This document shows, one piece after another, positions 1 to 8,060 of a stretch of 64,000 nucleotides of DNA. Made by a program: the position numbers and the translations under genes. The notes beneath the pieces are model-generated. The model was not told the origin of the DNA, made no database searches, and was given only the letters and a program-made list of their open reading frames with translations. Each line of letters starts with the position of its first letter. Positions within the stretch are counted from its first letter, which is position 1. Location of the stretch: contig NZ_QGTR01000006.1 of the NCBI RefSeq assembly GCF_003182275.1, positions 286,854 through 350,853 of the forward strand, given 5' to 3'. This DNA comes from Hoeflea marina. GTDB lineage: Bacteria; Pseudomonadota; Alphaproteobacteria; Rhizobiales; Rhizobiaceae.

Positions 1-721
1 CCGCCAGAGCCGGCCGAAGCGGCGTCACGCCCGTGCAGGTGCCGGTCAGGATGAAGTCGCCCTTTGCGAGCGAGCGCGGCGGCAGGCGGGGATGGTTGGC
101 GAGCCAGGCGACCGCGTCGAAGATGTGGGGCCAGAGCAGTCCGGCGGCGGTGCCGCGGGCAGTCTCGACGCCCGCAAGCTCCAGTGTGACGTCAATCCGA
201 TCGAAGGATAGGGGATCGCCGCAAGGGATCTCCGGCCCGATCACCACGGCCTGGTTGACCCCTCCATCGGCGATGGCAAGCAGTCCCGACTGGGCCACGC
301 CGCCCTCGAACCGGGTGGCCACGACCTCGAAGGCCGCGTGCACCGATGCCGTCGCCAGGGCGATGTCGTCCCGGCCGTAGGGCGTGCCGCGGGCCGGCAG
401 GTCGCGGCCCATGCAGACGGCGAACTCGGTTTCGAGGAGCGGCGCATGGGCCGCGCGCACCGCCATCACCGCCGCACCGAGATGCATGTTCGGCCGCTTC
501 ACCGGCGCGAAGAACGGCTCGTCGAGCCCGATCGCCGCCAGCGCAGCCGGGCTGGTGGCGCCGATCTTCCACGCCGCGACCGGTCCGGGATCCATGGCCG
601 CCAACTGCTGCTGGATCAGGTAGGCCTCGTCGAGACCCGCGATGCCGGCGAGAGCCGAACGGGGGAGAAGCGGGCCCGACCCGCGGGCGGTCCACAGGGT
701 GTCGGCCAGGAAGTGCGTCAT
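1..721 (-). CDS. 2-keto-4-pentenoate hydratase / fumarylacetoacetate hydrolase-family protein, 3' end cut by window edge
   Basis: This reading frame is open from an ATG at 721 to the left edge, so the stop lies outside the window. The protein begins MTHFLADTLW. It contains AAWKIGATS near residue 50, then ETEFAVCMGRDLP, and near the end GDFILTGTCTGV. This is the layout of the MhpD/HpcG hydratases, which add water to 2-hydroxypenta-2,4-dienoates and use an acidic metal site. The gene is the last one seen in a minus-strand operon with an enolase-superfamily enzyme, a lactonase-like amidohydrolase and a tripartite tricarboxylate transporter. A late role in breakdown of a sugar acid or aromatic-derived acid is therefore likely. 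An FAH-type hydrolase of a 2,4-dioxo or acylpyruvate substrate is the main alternative. Confidence 0.8.
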   Translation of the reverse strand, partial: MTHFLADTLWTARGSGPLLPRSALAGIAGLDEAYLIQQQLAAMDPGPVAAWKIGATSPAALAAIGLDEPFFAPVKRPNMHLGAAVMAVRAAHAPLLETEFAVCMGRDLPARGTPYGRDDIALATASVHAAFEVVATRFEGGVAQSGLLAIADGGVNQAVVIGPEIPCGDPLSFDRIDVTLELAGVETARGTAAGLLWPHIFDAVAWLANHPRLPPRSLAKGDFILTGTCTGVTPLRPALA

Positions 722-796
722 GTCGGTCGCTCCGGGCGGGGGCAGGGATTGGCGCCGCCGGATAAGCGGCGGCGGCGTGGCGGCGGCGCGGCTTGA

Positions 797-1900
797 TCAG
801 TCCGCGATCAGCGTCTGCTCGGCGAGCTCAGCGTCGAGAGCCAGCCCGAGCCCGGGGCCCTCGGGCGCCGTCAGGAACATGCCCTCCGGGGTGACCTGCT
901 CGCGGATGGTGGGCCCGGAGAACAGCCGGGTCTGGATTCCCAGGAGCGCGTTGTCGGGCATGAAATACTCGACCCATTTGACGTTGGGCAGTCCGGCCGC
1001 CACGTGCAGATGGATCATCTGCAGGTTCCAGGGCGAGACCGGCACGCCGCGCGCGGTGGCATAGGCGTGGATCCTGAGCCAGTCGGTGATGCCGCCGGTC
1101 AGCGCCGCGTTGGGCTGGATCATGTCGATGTTGGCGTGATCGATGAGCGCGCGGAACTCGGCCAGGCCGGCATTCTGCTCGCCGCCCACGATATAGGTGC
1201 GGCCGGCATTCGCCTTGACCCGCTGGTAGCCCTGGAAGTCCTCCGGGGCGACCGGCTCCTCGAGCCAGTAGACATCGTGGGGCTCCCATGCCTTGAGCTG
1301 CTGGATGGCCGTGTCGACATCCCAGGTACCGTTGACGTCGACCATCAGCTTGACGTCGGGACCGATGGCCTCGCGCACCGCGCAGACCCGCGCGGTCGCT
1401 TCCGCGATGCTGACATGGGTGAGCGATCCGCGGATCTTGAGCGCCCTGTGTCCGCTGGCGACATACTCGGCGGCACGCCGGGCGAGGGCGTCGGGAGCGA
1501 GGTGATGGGCGCAGTTCGCATAGGTGGGGATGAGCGGCCTGTGGCCGCCGAACAGCGTCGACACCGGTGCGTCGATGAGCTTGCCCTTGATGTCCCAGAG
1601 GGCGAAGTCGATGGCCGACATGCACAGGCGGACGAAGCCCTCGCCGCCGCGGCGCGGAATGACCCGGAACATCTTCTCCCAAAGGTCGGCATGCAGCCGC
1701 GGATCTTCGCCGATCACGGCTTCGGCGAGAATGGTGCGGATGACATCGACGAACATGCGTCCCATGCCCTTGGGCGCGCTGCTGAAGCCGATGCCGGTGA
1801 TCTCCCGGTCTGTGTGGACGTGAACGATGAGAATTTCGCCGATGTAGGTTCCCTCGACGTCGCCGCCGTAGCGGGTGACGCGGATGTCAGTGATGCGCAT
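797..1900 (-). CDS. Mandelate racemase/muconate lactonizing enzyme-family protein (enolase superfamily)
   Basis: The protein is 367 residues, the normal length for the family, with an N-terminal capping domain and a TIM barrel. The metal ligands are visible as D188 (MVDVN), E214 or E215 (WLEEP) and E241 (GGEQ). The second-strand motif is K155-I-R157 where the classical family has KxK. The mandelate-racemase Asp-His dyad is not preserved: the barrel reads IQPN at 261-264 and SPWN at 289-292, so Asn and Trp stand where Asp and His are expected. Dehydration of an acid sugar is the family's usual role, but the changed acid/base residues make the reaction uncertain. The gene lies between a lactonase-like amidohydrolase and a hydratase in the same operon. 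The start has GGGAA about 9 bases upstream. Confidence 0.85.
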   Translation of the reverse strand: MRITDIRVTRYGGDVEGTYIGEILIVHVHTDREITGIGFSSAPKGMGRMFVDVIRTILAEAVIGEDPRLHADLWEKMFRVIPRRGGEGFVRLCMSAIDFALWDIKGKLIDAPVSTLFGGHRPLIPTYANCAHHLAPDALARRAAEYVASGHRALKIRGSLTHVSIAEATARVCAVREAIGPDVKLMVDVNGTWDVDTAIQQLKAWEPHDVYWLEEPVAPEDFQGYQRVKANAGRTYIVGGEQNAGLAEFRALIDHANIDMIQPNAALTGGITDWLRIHAYATARGVPVSPWNLQMIHLHVAAGLPNVKWVEYFMPDNALLGIQTRLFSGPTIREQVTPEGMFLTAPEGPGLGLALDAELAEQTLIAD

Positions 1901-1936
1901 GGATGATATTCCCGGTTCTGGATGTTGATGTGGACT

Positions 1937-2863
1937 TCACTCGGCCGCTTTCGACGCGGGCTGCTCCAGCGGCACGCGGTAGACTTCCGCTGCCGTGCGC
2001 CAGAACAGGTCTTCGCGTTCCGATGCGGTCAGCGACCCGGTGATGCGGTCGAAACCCGAATAGATCTCGCGGTAGGTGGCAACCAGCGAATCGACCGGGA
2101 AGTTGGAGGCGAACATCGCCCGGCCGGTGCCGAACAGCTCGATGGCGTCGAGCACCACCGGGCGATTGGCCTCGACCGGCCAGGCCGAGCCGGGCACGCC
2201 GATGCCGGAGATCTTGATGAGCGTGTTCGGCGCGCCGGCAAACAGGGCCAGGGCCTCCCGCCAGCCCTTCAGGCCCTCGGGCGAGCGGTCGGAAGGAAGC
2301 CCGGTGTGGTTGAGGATGATCACCGTGTCGCCGTGATCGTCGGCGAGCTGCCGGGCTTCGGCCAGATGCCACCAGGGCGTCTGCAGGTCGAAGGAGAGGC
2401 CGTTCGGCGCCAGATGCCGGAAGCCGCGCCGCCAGGCCGGATCGCCCATGCTGCCCGGCGCGCCGGGCTCGACCGCTTCCGGGCGACCGACGGCGCGCGG
2501 CTTGTGGCGGATGCCGCGCAGGAAGCCGTCGGCGCCATAGGCTGCAAGAAGCTCCGGCGCGTCGCCTCGGTCGAGCCAGGCCTGGCCGACGGCGACCGAC
2601 GGCAGCGCTTCCCGCGCGGCGAGGTTCTTGACCCAGGCGATTTCGCCGAGCGGGTCGCCGGGGTCCCACTCGGTCTCGACGAAGACACCGCCGATGACCT
2701 CGAAACCCTCCGAGTCGCGACGGTAATCGGCAGGCATGTAATTGCGCCGCAATGCCGAATAGTCACCATAGCGGAAGTTGGGCAGCGGCTCTGCGTCGCA
2801 TAGCCAAGGCAGGTAGTTGCTGGTGATGTCCCAGAAATGCTGATGCGCATCGATGATTTTCAT
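1937..2863 (-). CDS. Amidohydrolase-2 family hydrolase (COG3618, L-fuconolactonase-like)
   Basis: This is a 308-residue TIM-barrel hydrolase that opens with MKIIDAHQHFW, the HxH metal motif of the amidohydrolase superfamily. Further landmarks are GIRHKP near 140, IILNHTGLP in the middle and FASNFPVDSL near 270. The last is the characteristic strand-8 motif of this subfamily, where Asn replaces the Asp of FGSDWP. Members hydrolyse sugar lactones or related cyclic esters. It is 16 bases downstream of tctA and upstream of the enolase-superfamily gene, which suggests import, lactone opening, dehydration and hydration as a sequence. The exact substrate cannot be read from the sequence. Confidence 0.85.
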   Translation of the reverse strand: MKIIDAHQHFWDITSNYLPWLCDAEPLPNFRYGDYSALRRNYMPADYRRDSEGFEVIGGVFVETEWDPGDPLGEIAWVKNLAAREALPSVAVGQAWLDRGDAPELLAAYGADGFLRGIRHKPRAVGRPEAVEPGAPGSMGDPAWRRGFRHLAPNGLSFDLQTPWWHLAEARQLADDHGDTVIILNHTGLPSDRSPEGLKGWREALALFAGAPNTLIKISGIGVPGSAWPVEANRPVVLDAIELFGTGRAMFASNFPVDSLVATYREIYSGFDRITGSLTASEREDLFWRTAAEVYRVPLEQPASKAAE

Positions 2864-2878
2864 TGTTCCCGTCCCTGC

Positions 2879-4399
2879 TCAGTGATCGCCCGTGGTGGTT
2901 GCCGCAAGCGCCTTGCCCTGCAGCCGGCTCCTGACCATCATAACCAGCGGAATGCACCAAATGAGAATCGTCACGATCCCGAGTCCGAGGGATATGGGCC
3001 GCTGGAGGAACGCCAGCAGTTCGCCATCGGATTTCAGCATCGAGGTGATGAAATTGCTTTCGACCAGTTCGCCTAGCACGAGACCCAGAATGCACGGGGC
3101 AATCGGGATGCCGTTTTCCTCCATCAGGTAGCCGAGGATCCCGAAGGCCAGCATCACGCCGACGTCGAACATGCCGTTGTTGCTGGCGTAGGCGCCGGTG
3201 ATGCAGAAGACCAGGATGATCGGCATCAGCACGTTGCGCGGCACGGTCAGGATCCGCTTGGCGATCGAGATTGCCGTCCAGCCGAAGCCGATCATCAGGA
3301 CGTTGGCGGCGATGAAGATCAGGAACACCGCGTAGATGTTCTCGGGATTCTGCAGGAACAGCGTCGGGCCGGGATTCATGCCCTTCATGTAGAGGACGCC
3401 GATGACGATGGCGGTGATGGAATCGCCGGGCACGCCGAAGACCAGCGCCGGAACCCAGGCGCCGCCGAGCGCGGCGTTGTTGGCGGATGTGCTTTCGACG
3501 ATCCCCTCGAGGTGGCCCGTCCCGAATTTCTTCGGGTCCCTGGAGAAGCGGCGGCTGACCGCATAGGCCATCCAGGAGGCGATGTCGGCCCCGGCCCCCG
3601 GCAAGGCGCCGATGACGACTCCAAGGGAACTTCCGCGGAGCTGCTGGCGCCAGTAGCGGCGGATGAGCTGTCCCCATTCACGCACCGGGTTGCCGATCCG
3701 GATCTGGTCGAGCTTGGGCGCGACCAGCCCGCCATTGATGACATTGCGCAGCACTTCGGAAACCGCGAACAGGCCGATGAGAGCGGCGATGAAGTTGACG
3801 CCGGCCAGAAGTTCGATGCTGCCGAAATTGAACCGGGGCTGGCCCGAGGGGTTCTCCAGCCCGATCGTTGCGACGCCGAGACCGATCATCAGGCTGATGA
3901 GCGCCTTGGGCGCGTCCTTGGAGGCGATGAAGACCGCGCTGGTGAGGCCCAGAAGGGCAAGCCAGAAATACTCGTAGGACGAAAATTCCAGCGCCACCTC
4001 CGCCAGCATGGGCGCGGCGATCATCAGCACCACGGTCCCGAACAGGCCGCCGATGGCGGAAAACAGCAGGCCGGCGCCGAGCGCCCGCTCGGCTTCGCCG
4101 CGAAGCGTCATCCGGTAGCCTTCATCGGCATAGGCGGCCGAAGCGGGCGTGCCGGGCATGCGCAGCAGCATCGCCGGGATGTCGCCGGCGAAGATCGCCA
4201 TCGCCGAGCAGCTGACCATGGCTCCGACGGCCGGTATCGGATCGAGATAGAAGGTGATCGGGACCAGAACGGCCATGGCCATGGTGGCGGTGAGCCCCGG
4301 TATGGCGCCCACGAAGAGCCCGAATATGGCGGCCAGACCGACGCTGATCACCACATCCCATTGAGCTACCAAATTGAAGGCCAGTTCAAGAGAGGACAT
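2879..4399 (-). CDS. tctA: Tripartite tricarboxylate transporter, large permease TctA
   Basis: This 506-residue membrane protein has the dozen or so hydrophobic segments and the conserved sequences of TctA, including GLFVGAIPGLTATMA near residue 30, a GIPGTPA-like RMPGTPASAAY loop near 80 and GALPGAGADIASWMAY near 265. It forms the substrate-translocating channel together with TctB and is fed by the periplasmic TctC protein. Import is secondary and driven by an ion gradient. The Shine-Dalgarno AGGAG precedes the ATG at 4399. The gene follows tctB by 9 bases. The cargo is probably a di- or tricarboxylate or sugar acid that feeds the enzymes encoded downstream. Confidence 0.93.
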   Translation of the reverse strand: MSSLELAFNLVAQWDVVISVGLAAIFGLFVGAIPGLTATMAMAVLVPITFYLDPIPAVGAMVSCSAMAIFAGDIPAMLLRMPGTPASAAYADEGYRMTLRGEAERALGAGLLFSAIGGLFGTVVLMIAAPMLAEVALEFSSYEYFWLALLGLTSAVFIASKDAPKALISLMIGLGVATIGLENPSGQPRFNFGSIELLAGVNFIAALIGLFAVSEVLRNVINGGLVAPKLDQIRIGNPVREWGQLIRRYWRQQLRGSSLGVVIGALPGAGADIASWMAYAVSRRFSRDPKKFGTGHLEGIVESTSANNAALGGAWVPALVFGVPGDSITAIVIGVLYMKGMNPGPTLFLQNPENIYAVFLIFIAANVLMIGFGWTAISIAKRILTVPRNVLMPIILVFCITGAYASNNGMFDVGVMLAFGILGYLMEENGIPIAPCILGLVLGELVESNFITSMLKSDGELLAFLQRPISLGLGIVTILIWCIPLVMMVRSRLQGKALAATTTGDH

Positions 4400-4408
4400 T
4401 CGAATCTC

Positions 4409-4876
4409 CTAGAAGTTCATCCAGCGCAGGAAGGAAGGGCCATTCGGCAGTGGCACGAGAAGATAGGTTCCGAAAATCAGCTGGATTGCGAATGTCGCCA
4501 GGATCGAAATCAGCACCGCAACCCGGATCCGGACGCCCAGCATGCAAAAAATCAGAAACAGGATCGGGCATATCGTCAGCGCGAAGCCGAGGATGGGCAT
4601 GACGAACACGACGGCCAGGATCGCCGCGCAGATGGCCGCGCCCTGGAGCCAGTTCCGCGGCTCGCGCACGGCGGGCATGCTGGCGGCGCGACGGGCCCGA
4701 AGACCGCGAAAGACGAGCGACAGGCTGGCGGCCGCCGTCAGGGTGGAGATCAGCAGCGGGAAGACTTCCGGGCCGTAGTCGCCCGGCGCGCCTCCCGGCA
4801 GCGCCAGCGCCATGGCGGCGTAGCCGCCCGCAACAACAAGCAGAAGCATTCCGAGAACGTCATCGGGCAGGCGCAA
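4409..4876 (-). CDS. tctB: Tripartite tricarboxylate transporter, small permease TctB
   Basis: This is a small protein with four predicted membrane segments, typical of TctB (LRLPDDVLGMLLLVVAGG at the N terminus, then PEVFPLLISTL, the usual TctB loop). I place the start at the TTG at 4876, giving 155 residues, because AAGGAG lies six bases upstream and the family normally begins at this point. An ATG at 4933 is in frame but lies inside the hairpin at 4918-4963 and has no ribosome-binding site; another in-frame ATG at 4906 also lacks one. TctB partners TctA in the inner membrane. The 9-base gap to tctA supports co-translation. Confidence 0.85.
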   Translation of the reverse strand: MRLPDDVLGMLLLVVAGGYAAMALALPGGAPGDYGPEVFPLLISTLTAAASLSLVFRGLRARRAASMPAVREPRNWLQGAAICAAILAVVFVMPILGFALTICPILFLIFCMLGVRIRVAVLISILATFAIQLIFGTYLLVPLPNGPSFLRWMNF

Positions 4877-4917
4877 GGCACTCTCCTTCGCACGGCAATT
4901 GGCCATCAGTCTTCGAT

Positions 4918-4963
4918 GCGCGGGCAGGTGCATCGTCTTGCGACATGCTGCACCTGCCCGCGC
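4918..4963 (-). promoter_or_regulatory. Intercistronic hairpin between tctC and tctB
   Basis: Positions 4918-4932 and 4949-4963 form a perfect 15-base inverted repeat with a 16-base loop. No T-run follows on the transcribed strand, so it is not a standard intrinsic terminator. Its place directly after the binding-protein gene fits an RNA-processing or stabilising element that lets tctC be made in excess over the permeases. That role is inference. Confidence 0.6.
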
Positions 4964-4975
4964 GAAGCGAAGGCT

Positions 4976-5941
4976 CTACTTGGCCAGTCCGATTGCCTTG
5001 AGAACCGCGCCGAGCTCCTTGTCGCTCTCGGCAAGGTAGGTCGCGAAGCCGGGACCGTCCATCCAGCGAAGCCCGAAGCCGCGGCTGTTCATGAACTCGA
5101 CATATTCCGGATCGTTGTAGACCTTCTCGAGCGCCGCCATCAGCGTCTGGCGGATCTCGGCGTCGACGCCTGCCGGCGTCACCATTCCGCGCCAGACACC
5201 CTGGTTCCAGGAGACCCCGATGGCTTCCTCGACGGTGGGCACGTCCGGGAAGTTCTTGGCGCGTTCGCCCGCCATGATGGCGAGTGTCTTGAGCTTTCCT
5301 GCCTCGACCAGCGAGGTGGCTTCGGGCAGGGACACGGGGGCGACATCGGCCCCGCCCGCGACAACGTCGAGGAGCCCGGTCGCCGCGCCCTTGCTCGGAA
5401 TCCAGGGCATGGCGTCGGCCGAGATGTCGAGCTTGTTGAGAAGGCCTGCAAGCGCAAGATGCCAGCTGCCGCCGAGGCCTGTGCCCGTTCCCTTGAACTT
5501 GCCCGGATTGGCCCGAATGTCCTCGATCATGGACTTGAGATCGTTCCACTCGGAATCGGCCTTGACATGGACGCCCGCAGGATCCTCGTTCATCATCGCC
5601 AGCGGCTCATAGGCCTCGTAGGTCAGGTCGGTGAGGCCCATCCAGTGCATCATGTTGATTTCGCTGGTGATGAGACCGAGCGTGTAGCCATCGGGGGCCG
5701 CGTTGGCGATCGCCGAATGTCCGACGACGCCGGAACCGCCGGTGCGGTTGATCACCTTCACCGGCTGGCCCAGATCGCGTTCGAGCAGGCTGCCGATCAT
5801 GCGGGCGGCTGCGTCGGTTCCGCCGCCGGCGCTCCAGGGCACGATGATGGTCAGCGGCTGTTCAGGATATTGCGCCCAGGCTGCCGGCGTCATTGCGGCG
5901 ACGGCCACGACCGCCGCGCTCATCAGTTTTGCAATTCTCAT
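4976..5941 (-). CDS. tctC: Tripartite tricarboxylate transporter substrate-binding protein TctC
   Basis: The frame is open further upstream, but the ATG at 5941 is preceded by GGGAGGA and begins a clear signal peptide (MRIAKLMSAAVVAVAAMTPAAWAQ), giving 321 residues, the usual length of this family. After the cleavage site come YPEQPLTIIVPWSAGGG and TDAAARMI, the hallmark of Bug/TctC periplasmic receptors. They bind small carboxylates and deliver them to TctA/TctB. The gene lies second in the operon, after the PPC-domain gene, and is followed by a strong hairpin. The ligand cannot be predicted; the neighbouring enzymes suggest a sugar acid or aldonate-like acid. Confidence 0.93.
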   Translation of the reverse strand: MRIAKLMSAAVVAVAAMTPAAWAQYPEQPLTIIVPWSAGGGTDAAARMIGSLLERDLGQPVKVINRTGGSGVVGHSAIANAAPDGYTLGLITSEINMMHWMGLTDLTYEAYEPLAMMNEDPAGVHVKADSEWNDLKSMIEDIRANPGKFKGTGTGLGGSWHLALAGLLNKLDISADAMPWIPSKGAATGLLDVVAGGADVAPVSLPEATSLVEAGKLKTLAIMAGERAKNFPDVPTVEEAIGVSWNQGVWRGMVTPAGVDAEIRQTLMAALEKVYNDPEYVEFMNSRGFGLRWMDGPGFATYLAESDKELGAVLKAIGLAK

Positions 5942-6005
5942 GTCTTCCTCCCGTACGGTTTGAATGAATGACGTCCGCCCCCTCCGGCGGACGTCGGCAC
6001 ACGTG

Positions 6006-6443
6006 TCAGCGAACCTGCAGGATGTTCGCCTGGATGACCGGATCGATCTCCCTCTCGAGCCGCTTGTCATGTCGCAGAATGGTGATCTCCATGGACCCTG
6101 TGCCCACTTCGAGATCAAGGATGTGCCCGCCGGTGGCCAGGTAATCGGCGCCGGTGGTGGTGCCGTGGGCGTGGATCGACGGCTTGCCCTTCTGCCAGGC
6201 GATGCTGCCGGTCAGGTTGGCCAACTCCATGTTGTGGTAGGTCTTGGGGACAAAGACCTTGTCGTCGAAATCATAGAAGCCGAAGGTGGCGACACCGGCA
6301 AAGCCCAGACCGAAGAATGTCGCCGAGGGGATCTCCTCCCGTTCGGCCAAAGCGGAGAGCGCTTCGATCACATTGTCCTTGTGGATAAGCACCATCAGGT
6401 AGCCGGTCGGCGTCTTGACGTACTTGTTCTCGATATTCTTCAC
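6006..6443 (-). CDS. PPC (DUF296) domain protein
   Basis: The 145-residue protein is a single PPC/DUF296 fold, with GFAGVATFGFYD near residue 50, NLTGSIAWQKGKPSIHAHG near 80 and GGHILDLEVGTGSMEI near 105. The spaced histidines in IHAHG are the conserved metal-binding cluster of prokaryotic PPC proteins. Bacterial members are small oligomers of unknown biochemical role; in plants the fold accompanies AT-hook DNA binding, but no AT-hook is present here. It is the first gene of the tct catabolic operon. The start is a GTG at 6443 with GGAG eight bases upstream. A regulatory or substrate-sensing role is possible but unproven. Confidence 0.82.
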   Translation of the reverse strand: MKNIENKYVKTPTGYLMVLIHKDNVIEALSALAEREEIPSATFFGLGFAGVATFGFYDFDDKVFVPKTYHNMELANLTGSIAWQKGKPSIHAHGTTTGADYLATGGHILDLEVGTGSMEITILRHDKRLEREIDPVIQANILQVR

Positions 6444-6879
6444 AGAAAATGCTCCATTCTTTCAGTTCGGCACGACGGGGCATCCGGGCTGTCCGGCTGC
6501 CTTCCGATCCTGCATGGTTCCCCGGCCCGCAACCGCCACCCGATCCTGATCGGCTGTTCGGGGCGCTGTCGGCACGGTGGACTGCGGAAAACCTACGACA
6601 ACGGGGGGCCGGCGGTTTGCGAAGATTTGGAAAAACGGTTTTGCCGTTATTTCGATCCAGGGCGCGGCGGGCTTCGATGCATACTCGGCCGTGCCGGACT
6701 GGACGGATGGCAAAGGTCCGGTCTCGGCAAGTCTCGGGCCGGCTGCGGGCCGGGCGGGACGGGCAGACCGGACACCATGAATGCGGCCATCGCGCGCGCG
6801 GTGAGGCAAGGCGCCCCACGGGCATGGCGGCGGGACAAATCAGGCGGCCAGCAGGGCCGCCCTAGCAAGGGAGCGAGAC
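6444..6879. other. Divergent intergenic region between the tct operon and the alcohol dehydrogenase gene
   Basis: About 430 bases separate two divergent transcription units, and I find no convincing gene in it. It must hold both promoters. Small inverted repeats are visible, for example AACGG/CCGTT near 6632-6646 and GCGGCC/GGCCGC near 6844-6860. No specific operator could be assigned. Confidence 0.5.
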
Positions 6880-8025
6880 GTGATGTCCGACATCATCAAT
6901 TATCTGACGACGATCCGGTTCGGATACGGTGCGATCGACGAACTGGCCGAGGGCCTGGCGGGGCTGGGGGCCAGGCGTCCGCTCTTCGTCACCGATGCCG
7001 GGATTGTCTCGGCCGGCCTGCTGGAGCAGGCCCTGGGGGCGGCCGGAATGCAGGGCGCGCCCGTCTACGACCGGACGCCGCCCAATCCCACCGCGGACGC
7101 GGTCTATGCCGCTCTGGACGTCTACCGGAGCGAGGGGTGCGACAGCGTGGTCGCGGTCGGCGGCGGTTCGCCCATCGACCTGGGCAAGGCCGTGGCGCTG
7201 CTCGTCAATCACACCGAGCCGCTGCACCGCTACGCAGTGATCGAGGGCGGCCTCGGCAGGATCACCAATGCGGTGCCGCCGCTGGTCGCGATTCCGACCA
7301 CCTCCGGCACCGGCAGCGAAGTCGGGCGCGGCGCCATCATCTCCTTTGCCGACGGCCGCAAGCTGGGGCTGATATCGCCCAAGCTGATTCCGGCGCTGGC
7401 GATCTGCGATCCGGGACTGACGCTCGGCCTGCCGCCCGTGCAGACGGCCGCCACCGGCATGGATGCGCTCACCCATTGCATCGAGACCTATCTCAGTCCG
7501 AAGTTCAATCCGCCCGCCGACGCGATCGCACTCGACGGCCTCGGGCGGGCGGCCCGCCACATCCGCCGCGCGTATCGGGACGGATCGGACCGGGAGGCGC
7601 GGCAGGAGATGATGATTGCCGCGCTCGAGGGCGGCATGACCTTCCAGAAGGGACTCGGCGCGGTCCATGCGCTGTCGCATCCGCTGGGCGGGCTGCGCAA
7701 TGTCAGCCTGCACCACGGCACGCTCAACGCGGCGATCCTGCCCATCGTGCTGCGCTATTGCAAGGATGCGGCGCCGGCGAAATTCGCGGTGCTGCGACAG
7801 ACGATCGGGCTCGAGGCCGACGCAGATCTCGCCGCCTGGGTCACCGGCCTCAACACCGACCTCGGACTGCCGCACAGCATCGGAGAGATGGGCGTGGGGC
7901 TGGATGTCGTTGCCGACATCGCGCAGGCGGCGATGCGGGATCATTCCCATGCCAGCAATGTGCGTCCGATGACGCTCGAGGAGTATGAGAGCATCCTCGC
8001 AGAGGTGATCTCCGGCCGGGCGTGA
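6880..8025 (+). CDS. Iron-containing alcohol dehydrogenase (group III)
   Basis: The protein has about 380 residues. It has the nucleotide-binding motif GGGSPIDLGKA near residue 95 and the family signature around PTTSGTGSEVG near 145. The expected metal ligands are present: Asp in CDPGLTLGLP, His in DALTHCIE, His in ALSHPLGG and His in LHHGTLNA. Such enzymes oxidise alcohols or reduce aldehydes with NAD(P)H in the cytoplasm, and some act as maleylacetate reductases. The start is GTG at 6880 or ATG at 6883; AAGGGAG precedes both. It is divergent from the tct operon, so it may process an aldehyde or alcohol from the same pathway. Confidence 0.9.
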   Translation: MMSDIINYLTTIRFGYGAIDELAEGLAGLGARRPLFVTDAGIVSAGLLEQALGAAGMQGAPVYDRTPPNPTADAVYAALDVYRSEGCDSVVAVGGGSPIDLGKAVALLVNHTEPLHRYAVIEGGLGRITNAVPPLVAIPTTSGTGSEVGRGAIISFADGRKLGLISPKLIPALAICDPGLTLGLPPVQTAATGMDALTHCIETYLSPKFNPPADAIALDGLGRAARHIRRAYRDGSDREARQEMMIAALEGGMTFQKGLGAVHALSHPLGGLRNVSLHHGTLNAAILPIVLRYCKDAAPAKFAVLRQTIGLEADADLAAWVTGLNTDLGLPHSIGEMGVGLDVVADIAQAAMRDHSHASNVRPMTLEEYESILAEVISGRA

Positions 8026-8035
8026 TGCGGCCCGG

Positions 8036-8057
8036 CGCGCCGCCGCAGGGCGGCGCG
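8036..8057. terminator. Bidirectional hairpin between convergent genes
   Basis: A perfect 9-base stem (8036-8044 with 8049-8057) closes a GCAG loop and is followed by GTTT. It lies in the 35 bases between the stop of the alcohol dehydrogenase gene and the stop of the LysR gene, where a shared terminator is expected. Confidence 0.6.
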
Positions 8058-8060
8058 GTT

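Noticed and set aside
4409..4933. tctB starting at the ATG at 4933
   Set aside because: That ATG sits inside the 15-base hairpin stem and has no ribosome-binding site; the TTG at 4876 has AAGGAG at proper spacing.
3512..5971. A very long open frame (over 800 codons) on the plus strand
   Set aside because: It runs antisense to tctA, tctB and tctC, which have clear family motifs and starts. Its composition is the repetitive Arg/Gly/His pattern that GC-rich codon bias produces in the opposite strand.
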